Part shown: positions 51,397-59,379 of the stretch, piece after piece
Layout: the number at the start of each line of letters is the position of its first letter
How positions within the stretch are numbered: the stretch's first letter is position 1
From: Chloroflexota bacterium
Lineage (GTDB): Bacteria; Chloroflexota; Dehalococcoidia; Bin125
DNA: 64,000 bases
Reading direction: 5' to 3'
Assembly: GCA_028875225.1 (NCBI GenBank)
Contig: JAPPFB010000025.1
Coordinates: 28,345-92,344, forward strand
Translations under genes and position numbers: made by a program
Notes under the pieces: model-generated
Database searches by the model: none
Told to the model about the DNA's origin: nothing
Seen by the model: the letters and a program-made list of their open reading frames with translations, nothing else

Positions 51397-52935
51397 ATGA
51401 ACAAAGCATGGAAACAACGATTCCTGAATCCACTCTCACTGTCCCTGATCGTCGCCGCTCTCCTTATCGCCGGCGCCGCCATCGACCGCCTAATGCAGTC
51501 GGCCCTCTTCACCGACACCGAGGCCGCAAACACCGCGTCCGCTGAGACCGAGGTTCGCATTACCGCCACGCCGCGTTCCGACGGCTCGATCAAGTTGGGC
51601 CTGCAGCAGCAGGAACCCGATGGCGCCTGGGCCGACGTCCAGTACCCCGAGTTCAACATCTTGCCCGCCGACGCCGAGCCCAATCGCCGGCTCCACAGCT
51701 CGCCGCTGACCGTCTCGTCCGAGACCGACGTGTACACCCTCGCCGACGCCTACTACGACCACGCCCGCCACATCGCGCAACCGACCGTGCTCACACCGCA
51801 CGATCCGAAAATCTGGTGTCTGGTGCATGACGCCGAGGACAACGACGCCGGCCGCGCCTACTGCCAGGGATTCACAGACGGGCTGGGCGAGGAAGCAGTC
51901 GAGACGTTCCCCTACACCGACCTCAGGACCGGCGTCGGACAGGTCGTCGGCCGGATCGCCGGCGGCGACGTGCCTCACTTGCTGGCCGCCGGCAAGGTCG
52001 AAGAACTCTTCGGCCTGTTGGGCGCCTTCGCCCGCTTCCCGGGCGGCAGCCCCGTCCCGGTCGCCTTCCCCCTCGACACCATCGATCCCGAGCCGCCCGC
52101 CGGCGCCAACTACTGCGTCATCGGCCACGGCGAAAACTCGTTCTGGGGCCTCGCCTTCGACGCCGCCGTCGCCGGCGCCAACCACTACGGCGTGAATCTC
52201 GACCACGTCGGCCTGACCAGCGCCGAAGAACGCGCCGCCCGGATCCGGGAATGCATCGCCGACGACGTCGACGCCATCGCCGTCACCCTGGCCGAGACCG
52301 AACACGTCGCCGACGCCCTTCGCGAGGCCCGCGCCGCCGGCATCCCGGTCGTGACCTACAACTCCGGCGCCGACACCGCCCGCGAAGTCGGCTCGATGAT
52401 CCATCTCGGTCTCAACGACCGCAAGGCCGGCGAGATCGTTGGAACCCGGCTGACCGCCGACGGCGTCGAGGGACCCGCGCTCTGCCTCCTGCATGAGCCG
52501 GTAAACGTTGGCCTCGAAGACCGCTGTCAGGGGCTCGACGACACCTTTGGCGAGGTCGAGAAGATCTCGCTGGCCGACGGCCTCGGACCCCTGAGCGAGC
52601 GTCTCGCCGCCGGCGACGTCGGCGCAGTCGTCCTCTTGAACGCGGCCGACGTCGCAGCCGTGGCGAATCTGATTCAAGCCTCCGGCCACGCCCCCACCCT
52701 GGCCGTGATCGGCTTCGACACCCAGCTCGTCCTGCAGATGCTCTCCGGCCGCGTCGCCTTCGCCGTCTGGGACCACGCCACCCTGCAGGGCTACCTCGCC
52801 GTCGCCCTCGCCGCCCTCGCCGACACCACCTTCCTCGTCCCCGACATCATCTTTAACGGAGCCCAACTCCTCATCGAACCCACCATCCTCACCCCCAACG
52901 ACATGAGAACCCTCCTCGCCAGAGCCGGGGGCTAA
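51397..52935 (+). CDS. Periplasmic binding protein (sugar-type, type 1), orphan
   Basis: The 512-residue protein has an N-terminal signal/anchor helix ('SLSLIVAALLIAGAAI'), then about 110 residues with a motif ('ITATPRSDGSIKLGLQQ') seen in memory in several Chloroflexota secreted proteins, then a type 1 periplasmic binding fold as in RbsB/XylF ('CLVHDAEDNDAGRAYCQGF', 'VIGHGENSFWGLAFDAAV', 'GFDTQLVLQMLSGRVAFAV'). It probably binds a sugar-like ligand. No ABC permease or ATPase gene lies nearby, so transport or a sensing role is open. ATG 51397 has 'gaaggg' upstream. Confidence 0.8.
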   Translation: MNKAWKQRFLNPLSLSLIVAALLIAGAAIDRLMQSALFTDTEAANTASAETEVRITATPRSDGSIKLGLQQQEPDGAWADVQYPEFNILPADAEPNRRLHSSPLTVSSETDVYTLADAYYDHARHIAQPTVLTPHDPKIWCLVHDAEDNDAGRAYCQGFTDGLGEEAVETFPYTDLRTGVGQVVGRIAGGDVPHLLAAGKVEELFGLLGAFARFPGGSPVPVAFPLDTIDPEPPAGANYCVIGHGENSFWGLAFDAAVAGANHYGVNLDHVGLTSAEERAARIRECIADDVDAIAVTLAETEHVADALREARAAGIPVVTYNSGADTAREVGSMIHLGLNDRKAGEIVGTRLTADGVEGPALCLLHEPVNVGLEDRCQGLDDTFGEVEKISLADGLGPLSERLAAGDVGAVVLLNAADVAAVANLIQASGHAPTLAVIGFDTQLVLQMLSGRVAFAVWDHATLQGYLAVALAALADTTFLVPDIIFNGAQLLIEPTILTPNDMRTLLARAGG

Positions 52936-52975
52936 ACGACCACGCGCACCGCGACAAACATATGGCCCCATCTGC

Positions 52976-53025
52976 TCTCCCCCCGCAGAGCGGGCGGGAG
53001 ATGCCGAAGGCAGAGGGGGTTCCCC
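52976..53025. repeat. C-rich/G-rich palindromic repeat module
   Basis: The module reads 'ctccccccgcagagcgggcg' then 'gatgccgaaggcagaggggg', i.e. the reverse orientation of the 9494 module. It lies right after the binding-protein gene and may help end its transcript. Confidence 0.72.
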
Positions 53026-53092
53026 GGACGTGCTCCCCCCGAAACCGAATCCGCCTCTGTAGGCGGTAGGGCGGAAGAGCGAGAGGAGCGAG

Positions 53093-53206
53093 CTGCTGAA
53101 GGCCTATTCCCCGCCGAGGGTTACTCTCCAGCATTGTCGGCGCCTTAGTGTTTCACCTTCGTGTCCGAGAAGAGGAAGGATGCACCCGCCGCGCAACGAA
53201 GACCAA
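53093..53206 (-). pseudogene. Degenerate second copy of 5S rRNA
   Basis: On the minus strand this 114-nt stretch aligns along its whole length with the 5S rRNA at 50636-50750, keeping 'ggtgaaac', 'gcgccgac', 'attgtcgg'-like and 'tgcgcgg' blocks. Similarity extends about 40 bp past the 3' end ('gagcgag', 'gggcgg'). The terminal helix no longer pairs ('ttggtct' against 'cttcagc') and the central 'cccatcccgaacacgg' hallmark is scrambled, so it is probably not functional. It may still be a divergent paralogue. Confidence 0.7.
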
Positions 53207-53321
53207 CTCATCGAAGCCGTACGTCAGAGCGGTATCGCAGAACAAGCCCGTCAATTCGTGGCCGATCACTGAAGCCGTGACCTGATTGCGATGGGTCTCC
53301 GCTTCACTGCGTCCATATTCC

Positions 53322-53528
53322 CTATCCCTCTCTGAGTCTGTAGAGGAACGCCGCCAAGGTGAAGGGCGCGCCGAGCTCTAACGGACCCTCAAGGTCAAGC
53401 ACGCCAAGCCCCGTGAGGACCACAGCAGCGACCGCCAGAACACCGATCAAGTCCGGCGCAACTGTCCTGCTGACTCGGTGCCATCTTCGTAGACAGCCCG
53501 GTTTGCGACCGTGTTGGAGGCCAGACAT
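53322..53528 (-). CDS. Possible small membrane protein
   Basis: This 68-residue ORF contains a basic N-terminus and two hydrophobic stretches ('LIGVLAVAAVVLTGLGVL' and 'GAPFTLAAFLYRL'). No ribosome site is clear and codon use is ordinary. It lies downstream of the TIR gene (28 bp) on the same strand, and could be a real accessory partner or chance. I do not recognise it. Confidence 0.3.
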   Translation of the reverse strand: MSGLQHGRKPGCLRRWHRVSRTVAPDLIGVLAVAAVVLTGLGVLDLEGPLELGAPFTLAAFLYRLREG

Positions 53529-53555
53529 GCAGTTCTGCCTATCCGCTCAGATTCC

Positions 53556-54665
53556 TCACCCGGTCAGAGCCACCAACTGAGCCGAGAGCATGCTGTTCAG
53601 GAGAGCCAATCTGACCGGCTTGATCTCGTTTTCGAACCTGATCAACTCAAGCTCCTCGAGATGTCCTAGAAGAGGGGCTCCCGTGTCTTCCAAGATCACT
53701 ATCTTGCGACCATACTGAAGCGAAGCCGCTCCCAATAGGTAGTCGAGCTCTGACTTCCGATTCACAGACTCGCGCTCGCCCCCCCCTGCGGCGGGATCCT
53801 CGCCGGCCGAGACGACGAAGATCGCACCAGAACATTGACGGATTTGCTCAGCAATCGCCTCTGGAACAGGTGATCCGGCCCCCCGCATGTCGCTTCCTAT
53901 GACGTACGAGACATGCCACTGGTCAAGGATGCCTCTCAGTTCTTCAATCTGCCTTGCGTCTCCACTGTGGAAGATGAAGATTCGTGCCCCTTCGCTAGAG
54001 CCACCATGTGAGTCGACCGACGTCGGTGTCTGTCCAGATTCATTGCCGATCTTCTTGGCGCTGGGTGCCTCTTCCTCGGCGGGTGCATAGCTATGTGCCT
54101 CTGCCGCACCAGGTGATGCCTCTGACGACTGATGAGTCAATGTGCCTTCTAAGAACTCATCTGCCTCTTCCAACGAAAACCGAAATCGAGTCGCGTTTCC
54201 GCGGCGGCCGAGCACCACCTCTCCAAGATCGGCACCTTGAGCAAGCTGAAAGAAGCACAGGACTTGGAGATTCAGTGTTGTCTCGGAATCTGCCACCTCT
54301 TCGCCGAAGTTCTCGTGCCAATGGGCAGCAACCTCTGGTGCCGAGAGGTAGTCTTCTCTGCGATTGACTACCCGCTCGACCACGGCCGCATATGGCGCGA
54401 CATCCCTCACCGCCTCGCGTAACGCATTGCTCCGGTATGCCCCAGATTCTCGCTCCGCCAGTCGCCCGCGCTCGGTGATCTTGAGCTTGCCAGCAGTGTC
54501 TTCGATGAGTCCCCATGCCTTCAGTCCCGCTAGCTTCCGGCCGTCGAGGCGCTTCTTGTCCAACACAGCGCGTGCTTCAGCGAGCGTTGCCCCAGTTGGC
54601 TTCCTTGTCAGATACCCGCACACTGAATCAATGTCTTCGAGATTGGTCCGAACTGGTAACGACAT
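53556..54665 (-). CDS. TIR-like domain protein with N-terminal winged-helix-like region
   Basis: The 369-residue protein has two parts. Residues 1-190 look like a winged-helix-type region ('TNLEDIDSVCGYLTRKPTGA', 'AWGLIEDTAGKLKITERGR') seen in uncharacterised bacterial proteins, perhaps DUF5343-like. Residues 225-369 resemble the TIR-like nucleotide-binding domain of bacterial signalling and defence proteins: 'RIFIFHSGDARQIEELRGIL', then 'IRQCSGAIFVVS' and 'KSELDYLLGAASLQYGRKIVIL' containing a candidate catalytic Glu near 306. NAD+ cleavage is possible, not shown. ATG 54665 has a perfect 'aaggagg' site. Lower GC and different codon use than neighbours suggest transfer. Confidence 0.75.
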   Translation of the reverse strand: MSLPVRTNLEDIDSVCGYLTRKPTGATLAEARAVLDKKRLDGRKLAGLKAWGLIEDTAGKLKITERGRLAERESGAYRSNALREAVRDVAPYAAVVERVVNRREDYLSAPEVAAHWHENFGEEVADSETTLNLQVLCFFQLAQGADLGEVVLGRRGNATRFRFSLEEADEFLEGTLTHQSSEASPGAAEAHSYAPAEEEAPSAKKIGNESGQTPTSVDSHGGSSEGARIFIFHSGDARQIEELRGILDQWHVSYVIGSDMRGAGSPVPEAIAEQIRQCSGAIFVVSAGEDPAAGGGERESVNRKSELDYLLGAASLQYGRKIVILEDTGAPLLGHLEELELIRFENEIKPVRLALLNSMLSAQLVALTG

Positions 54666-54690
54666 CGTCGCCTCCTTATCGATGCAGCAT

Positions 54691-54719
54691 AAGTTACGAG
54701 ACATCAATAAAGATGTCAA
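54691..54719 (-). promoter_or_regulatory. Promoter of the TIR gene with overlapping palindrome
   Basis: On the minus strand a consensus -35 'ttgaca' (54719-54714) is 17 bp from 'taactt' (54696-54691). A perfect inverted repeat 'gacatc aataaa gatgtc' (54700-54717) overlaps the -35 and spacer, as a repressor site would. The TIR protein's own winged-helix-like region could bind it. Confidence 0.6.
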
Positions 54720-55211
54720 GACGCTCAGCAATGGGCTCGACATTCATACACAAACATATGTGTGGGGGGGGGGCACTCATGCGGTTCGCCTCGCGCCGAA
54801 ATCCATGTTGGACATCTCGCCAGATGGCTCCGCTCAACGAGCAGTGTCGGCAGGTGGGGGCGGGGGTCTGTTCGGTCAGTTCGGTCCGCACGTTTCTTCG
54901 CTGTCTTTTCCCCAGCCCCAACCGTCACCCCCGACACTTTCCTCACCAAAAGAACATCCGTCCGCATAGAATCACCCAACGACCCGAAACCGGAGACCCC
55001 AACATGCCCGCACCCCACCCAATCACCCAATCCGCAACCACCTGGATTCCCCAGGAATCACCCGGATCCACCATGGCCAAACCCGCTCTCATCCGGACGA
55101 ATCTGGACAAATCTGGACTGACCTGGATAGAGCGGCACGCAAAAGGCCGCAAAACCCAGTCAAAACCAGCGAAAACTGCCCAACCGCCCGTAATCTCGCC
55201 CCGAAACAGCC
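54720..55211. other. Gene-free stretch with degenerate repeat
   Basis: No supported gene is here; the frames such as 54515-55357 + are low-complexity. It has a G10 run near 54765 and, from about 55090, short iterated units ('atctggacaaatctggactg') followed by 'aaaaccagcgaaaactgccc', which weakly resemble the simple-repeat block plus dispersed repeat seen at 799 and 9103. I see nothing else. Confidence 0.5.
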
Positions 55212-55598
55212 CTACGGCTCGATCAACCCGCAGATCGCTCCCGCCGGATCGCGAATCACCGCGAACTTGCCCTCGCCCAGCTCCCTCGGCCCGTCCACGA
55301 TCTCGCCGCCCAGCTCGGTCACCCGCGCCACGCTGGAATCGAGGTCCTCGACATTGATGTAGACCATCCACACCGGCGGGATGTTGGCGTTCACGCCCCG
55401 CGCGTGGCAGACGCCGCCGACCGCCGACTCGCCGTCCGGGCTCATCATCACGTAGTCGTCGTACTCGCCCATACTCAGCGGCTGCGACTGCCAGCCGGCC
55501 ACCGCCGAATAGAAGTCGCGGACCTCCTCCGCATTGCCGACCGTCAGGTCCTGCCAGCCGATTCGCCCGGGCCGCTGATCGGGTGCGTCGTCGCTCAT
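55212..55598 (-). CDS. VOC superfamily protein (glyoxalase-like, second)
   Basis: The 128-residue protein has a VOC fold pattern: 'IGWQDLTVGNAEEVRDFYSAV' and 'VWMVYINVEDLDSSVARVTELGGE', ending 'FAVIRDPAGAICGLIEP'. It resembles the VOC proteins often annotated as glyoxalase/bleomycin resistance-like (CFP30B type). The ORF track runs to 55688, but those residues are a translation of the tRNA-Ala. ATG 55598 is the start. Substrate unknown. Confidence 0.83.
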   Translation of the reverse strand: MSDDAPDQRPGRIGWQDLTVGNAEEVRDFYSAVAGWQSQPLSMGEYDDYVMMSPDGESAVGGVCHARGVNANIPPVWMVYINVEDLDSSVARVTELGGEIVDGPRELGEGKFAVIRDPAGAICGLIEP

Positions 55599-55627
55599 CG
55601 GTCGTCCCAACTGCTGAAAATCCGGGG

Positions 55628-55703
55628 TGGTGGAGCCGAGGGGATTCGAACCCCTGACCTCTGCCGTGCAAGGGCAGCGCTCTCCCAACTGAGCTACGGC
55701 CCC
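55628..55703 (-). tRNA. tRNA-Ala (anticodon UGC)
   Basis: The minus-strand sequence 'ggggccgtagctcagttggg' folds as a tRNA: anticodon stem 'ctgcc/ggcag', loop with anticodon TGC, T arm 'ggttcgaatcc', and an encoded CCA end. It lies between cobU and the VOC gene. Confidence 0.96.
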
Positions 55704-55721
55704 GGAAATCTCAGCCTAACG

Positions 55722-56270
55722 CTACGCGCCCGAATCCCGGCTCAGCGCCTTCAGATTCAGCGGCAGCCCCGCCGCCACGAACCAGACCTCGTCCGCCGCC
55801 GAGGCCAGCAGCTGGTTCGCCCGACCCAGCAGGTCGGCATAGTCGCGGCCCAGCTGCGTCATCGGCACAATCCCCAGCCCGACCTCGTTGCTCACCACGA
55901 TCCAAGACGCCTCCTGTTCGCCGAACAGATCGAGCAACCAGCTCACCTCAGGCAGCACATCCCGCGCGTCCTCCGCGTGCATCATGTTGCTCACCCAAAG
56001 CGTCAGGCAATCAAGCAACACGATGTCGTACTCCGACACGACCGGCCGCAGCGCCCCGACCAGATCCAGCGGCTCTTCCAGCGTGTCCCACTCCGCCGGC
56101 CGGTCGGCCTGGTGGCGGCGAATCCGAGCCGCCATATCGCCATCCCCCGCCTCCGCCGTCGCGACGAACAGCACCCGCCCATCCCGCCCGCGGTTCTGCG
56201 CCAACCGCTGCGCATACGTGCTCTTGCCCGCCCGCCGGCCGCCCAGGATTAGGCTCAGCGACTTGCCCAT
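55722..56270 (-). CDS. cobU: Adenosylcobinamide kinase/guanylyltransferase CobU
   Basis: CobU phosphorylates adenosylcobinamide and then attaches GMP, giving the GDP-activated lower-ligand acceptor. The 182-residue protein has the P-loop 'GGRRAGKST', 'DCLTLWVSNMM' and 'VVSNEVGLGIVP'. It is the last gene of the cobalamin operon, 3 bp after cobC. Confidence 0.95.
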   Translation of the reverse strand: MGKSLSLILGGRRAGKSTYAQRLAQNRGRDGRVLFVATAEAGDGDMAARIRRHQADRPAEWDTLEEPLDLVGALRPVVSEYDIVLLDCLTLWVSNMMHAEDARDVLPEVSWLLDLFGEQEASWIVVSNEVGLGIVPMTQLGRDYADLLGRANQLLASAADEVWFVAAGLPLNLKALSRDSGA

Positions 56271-56273
56271 GCG

Positions 56274-56933
56274 CTACTCCTCCATCGACTCCAGGTGGCT
56301 CGTGTCGTTCCACAGGTGAAGCACTCCCGAGCCATCGAATCCGCGCACAATTGAGAGGCTGGCGGTGTTCACATGTACCCGCCAGAAGTACTCGGCGGGC
56401 AGATCCAACAAGCAGACGAGCAACGCGCGAAGGCTCCCACCGTGGGCGACGACCAACAGATTGTCCCCCTCGCCGTGACGCAGCAGCGCCCGCTCATGGA
56501 ATCGGCGGACCCGTTCAATCACGTCGTAGGCATTCTCTCCGCCCGGTCCGGCGAAATCCTCATTCCGGCCCTGCAAGCGGCGCTCCAGTCGCTCGGGAGC
56601 CTGCGCCTCAATCTCGGCAATCGTCAAGCCCTCCCACTCGCCGTAGGCAAACTCGCGCAGTTCCGGCGTCGGCTCGATCTCACAGCCGGACCCGGAGGTG
56701 ATGAGTTCGGCGGTCTGCATTGTGCGCGAGAGGTCGCTGGCATACGCCGCAGTGAACGGCGCGTCGCTGAGCCGGTTGCCGAGTGCCGCAGCCTGAGCCC
56801 GTCCGTGCTCATTCAGGGGAATGTCGACCTGCCCCTGAATCCGGCCCGTCCGGTTCCACTCCGTCTCGCCGTGACGCACCAGGTACCAGGTACAGCCCTC
56901 ATCCCGGCGAACAGAGACCTGTCGCTGACTCAT
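56274..56933 (-). CDS. cobC: Histidine phosphatase, probable alpha-ribazole-5'-phosphate phosphatase CobC
   Basis: The 219-residue protein is a phosphoglycerate-mutase-like phosphatase with catalytic 'LVRHGETEWN' and 'VVAHGGSLRALL'. The fold is shared by many enzymes; its position between cobS and cobU makes CobC, which dephosphorylates alpha-ribazole phosphate (or adenosylcobalamin phosphate), the best assignment. I start it at ATG 56933, with a 'taggag' ribosome site, rather than the ORF start at 56948. Confidence 0.85.
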   Translation of the reverse strand: MSQRQVSVRRDEGCTWYLVRHGETEWNRTGRIQGQVDIPLNEHGRAQAAALGNRLSDAPFTAAYASDLSRTMQTAELITSGSGCEIEPTPELREFAYGEWEGLTIAEIEAQAPERLERRLQGRNEDFAGPGGENAYDVIERVRRFHERALLRHGEGDNLLVVAHGGSLRALLVCLLDLPAEYFWRVHVNTASLSIVRGFDGSGVLHLWNDTSHLESMEE

Positions 56934-56941
56934 CGGCGCTC

Positions 56942-57703
56942 CTACCACAACGCCGAATCGAACAGCCCGGGCAACGCCGGCGCCAGCGCAACGCCGAGAA
57001 TCAACGCCGACACTTCACCCAGCTCATTGACCGCTCCATACGTGTCGCCGGTCATGCCGCCCAGCCTGGAGGCCATCCAACGTCCAACTCCGAGCGCAAC
57101 TATTGTCACGCCGCCGAACAGCACCAGTCCGCCCGGACCGAGAAACATCCCTGCCGCCAGTGCTGCAGTCAAAAGTCCAACGCCAATCTGCCACCATCGC
57201 CCGCCTTCCTGGAACGAGGAACCCAGCCCCTGCTGCCGGACATACGGGAAAACCGCCATCGTCGCCAGCATGCCAAACCTCGACAGGCAGGGAAACACCA
57301 GCAACAGCCCGATCCTCGCGGCATCCGGTGTGCTCGCCAGCAGGCTCCACTTGGTCACAATCAACGCCGCCCCGCCAATCACCGCGAACGCGCCGACATG
57401 CGTATCGCGCAAGATGCGCAACCGATCCTCAGCCGTGTATCCGCCGAACAGACCGTCGCAGCAGTCGAGGAATCCCTCGGTGTGCAACGCGCGGGTCAGG
57501 ATCAGCAGCGCCGCGACAAGGAGTGCTCCGACGACGATTGCCGGCAACCCCTCGCGCGCCGCCGCGTCCAGCCCGACCAGCGCCGCGCCCAGGGCGAGGC
57601 CAACCAGCGGAAACCATGCCCGCGTTGTGCTTGTGGGCGTCTCGCCCGGCGATGTGACCGGAAGGATGGTGAGGAACCCGAACGCGTGCCGCAGACTCCT
57701 CAC
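56942..57703 (-). CDS. cobS: Adenosylcobinamide-GDP ribazoletransferase (cobalamin synthase)
   Basis: CobS joins adenosylcobinamide-GDP with alpha-ribazole (phosphate) at the membrane. The 253-residue protein has five to seven helices and the conserved acidic loop 'HTEGFLDCCDGLFGG' and 'RDTHVGAFAV'. The GTG start overlaps the cobT stop as 'gtga'. Confidence 0.95.
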   Translation of the reverse strand: MRSLRHAFGFLTILPVTSPGETPTSTTRAWFPLVGLALGAALVGLDAAAREGLPAIVVGALLVAALLILTRALHTEGFLDCCDGLFGGYTAEDRLRILRDTHVGAFAVIGGAALIVTKWSLLASTPDAARIGLLLVFPCLSRFGMLATMAVFPYVRQQGLGSSFQEGGRWWQIGVGLLTAALAAGMFLGPGGLVLFGGVTIVALGVGRWMASRLGGMTGDTYGAVNELGEVSALILGVALAPALPGLFDSALW

Positions 57704-58779
57704 TGGACCTGGCCGCCATTGTGGCTCGACTCGGAGTCCGAGACGCCGGCCTCCGCGAACGTGGCCATCTCATTCAGACTGGCCGCCGCCGCATCGACGA
57801 TGCCCATCGCCAACACCGCCCCCGTGCCTTCCCCGAGCCGCATGTCGAGCTCGAGCAGCGGTTTGAGTCCCAGATGTTCCAGCGCGACGCCGTGGCCGCG
57901 TTCCGCAGAACGGTGACCGGCGATCAGATAGTCCCGGCTCAGCGGCACGATCGCCTGCGCGATCAACGCCGCCGCAGCCGTGATGAACCCGTCCAGGACA
58001 ACCGGCGTCCGTCGAGAGGCCGCGCCCAGCACGACGCCTGCCAGGACCCCTATCTCGAACCCGCCCAGTGTGCGCAGCACGTCCACACCATCGGTCGGGT
58101 CGGGCTGGTTGACATCGATGGCCCGCGTCACCACGGCAATCTTGCTCGCGAGCTGCTCGTCGCTGCGAGACGCGCCTCGACCCGTCACCGCTTCCGGCGG
58201 ACGGCCACAGAGCACCGACACAATCGCGGCGGCAGAGGTCGTGTTGCCGATCCCCATCTCTCCAATGCCGATGACGTCGTCATACGCCGCGGCGGCGCGT
58301 GCAATCTTGGCCCCCGCGTCAAGCGCCGCCTCTGCCTGTTCCAGGCTCATCGCCGGCCCTTCGGCAATGTTCTCCGTTCCGAATCCGAGACGCACCGAGA
58401 CCAACGAGTCGGACGGTCCCACCGGCACGGCGACGCCCGCGTCAACGATGGTCAGCTCGACCCCTGCGCGCTGTGCAAACACATTGACCGCCGCCCCGCC
58501 TTCGAGGAAGTTCTGCACCATCTGCGCCGTGACCTCCTGCGGATAGCTGCTCACGCCGCTCGACGCGACACCGTGGTCGCCGGCCGCGAGGATGAGCTGC
58601 TTGCGGTAGGCGCGCGGCCGCTCGTCGCCCTGCATCCCGGCCAGCAGGATCGAGAGCTCTTCCAGCCGTCCCAGGCTGCCGGGCGGCTTCGTCAGTTGCC
58701 GCTGGCGCCGCTCCGCCGCAGCCATCGCTTCGCGATCAAGCGGTTCGATGATCCGCAGAATGTCGTCGAGCATGATCAT
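57700..58779 (-). CDS. cobT: Nicotinate-nucleotide-dimethylbenzimidazole phosphoribosyltransferase
   Basis: CobT activates the lower-ligand base by adding ribose phosphate from nicotinate mononucleotide. The 359-residue protein has 'TKPPGSLGRLEEL' near the start, 'AAGDHGVASSGVSSYPQEVT', 'GEMGIGNTTSAAA' and the C-terminal 'LELDMRLGEGTGA' with the catalytic Glu. The second ATG, two codons on, is an equal alternative. It precedes cobS with a 4-base overlap. Confidence 0.96.
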   Translation of the reverse strand: MIMLDDILRIIEPLDREAMAAAERRQRQLTKPPGSLGRLEELSILLAGMQGDERPRAYRKQLILAAGDHGVASSGVSSYPQEVTAQMVQNFLEGGAAVNVFAQRAGVELTIVDAGVAVPVGPSDSLVSVRLGFGTENIAEGPAMSLEQAEAALDAGAKIARAAAAYDDVIGIGEMGIGNTTSAAAIVSVLCGRPPEAVTGRGASRSDEQLASKIAVVTRAIDVNQPDPTDGVDVLRTLGGFEIGVLAGVVLGAASRRTPVVLDGFITAAAALIAQAIVPLSRDYLIAGHRSAERGHGVALEHLGLKPLLELDMRLGEGTGAVLAMGIVDAAAASLNEMATFAEAGVSDSESSHNGGQVQ

Positions 58780-58797
58780 CTGAACGGCCCGCGCTCT

Positions 58798-59379
58798 CTA
58801 GAACTCGATCCCTGGCTGCGCCTTGATTCCCTGCTCTTCGTATGGATGTTTGATCAGCTTCATCTCCGTGACCAGGTCCGCAAAATCGATCAGCTCCTGC
58901 GGCGCGTAGCGACCGGTGATAATCACGTGCATGGACTCAGGCCGACGCCGCAGTGTGTCGATCACGTCCTCAACCGCAATCCACCCGTAGTGCATCGCAT
59001 AGGTGAACTCGTCCAGCACGATGATGTCCTCGTCGCCGTGCAGGATCGCCTCCCGGCATCGCTTCCACTGCTCAATCGCCAGCGCTGTGGTTTCGTCCAT
59101 GTCTTTGGACAGCCAGGTGAAGCCGTCGCCGAGCGACTCGATCTCCAGGCCAATCTTCTGCGCGGCCCGATGCTCGCCGAACCTCGCGGTCGAGTGCTTG
59201 ATGAACTGGAACATGCGCACATTGAAGTCGCGTCCCCAGGCGCGGAAGAGCACTCCGAGCGCCGCCGTGGTCTTGCCCTTGCCATCGCCCGTATTGACGA
59301 TCACCAGTCCCTGTCGGCGTCGAGGACCGACAGTTGCGGGCGTCGTCGGGCGATCGCTCGGGTCGTTAGCGGGCGGCAC
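58798..59379 (-). CDS. cobO: Cob(I)alamin adenosyltransferase (CobA/CobO/BtuR type)
   Basis: This enzyme adds the upper adenosyl ligand to corrinoids. The roughly 193-residue protein has the P-loop 'NTGDGKGKTTAALG', 'FQFIKHS' and 'VLDEFTYAMHYGW'. The ORF track starts at 59481, deep inside btuD. GTG 59379 has 'gagtgagg' 6 bases upstream, overlaps btuD by only 14 bases, and leaves a short basic N-terminal tail as in homologues, so I prefer it. Confidence 0.93.
   Translation of the reverse strand: MPPANDPSDRPTTPATVGPRRRQGLVIVNTGDGKGKTTAALGVLFRAWGRDFNVRMFQFIKHSTARFGEHRAAQKIGLEIESLGDGFTWLSKDMDETTALAIEQWKRCREAILHGDEDIIVLDEFTYAMHYGWIAVEDVIDTLRRRPESMHVIITGRYAPQELIDFADLVTEMKLIKHPYEEQGIKAQPGIEF

Noticed and set aside
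54515-55357. 280-aa plus-strand ORF
   Set aside because: It has low complexity, overlaps the VOC gene and TIR promoter antisense, and has no domain.
55599-55688. N-terminal extension of the second VOC protein
   Set aside because: Its first 30 codons read through the tRNA-Ala gene on the same strand; ATG 55598 is the real start.
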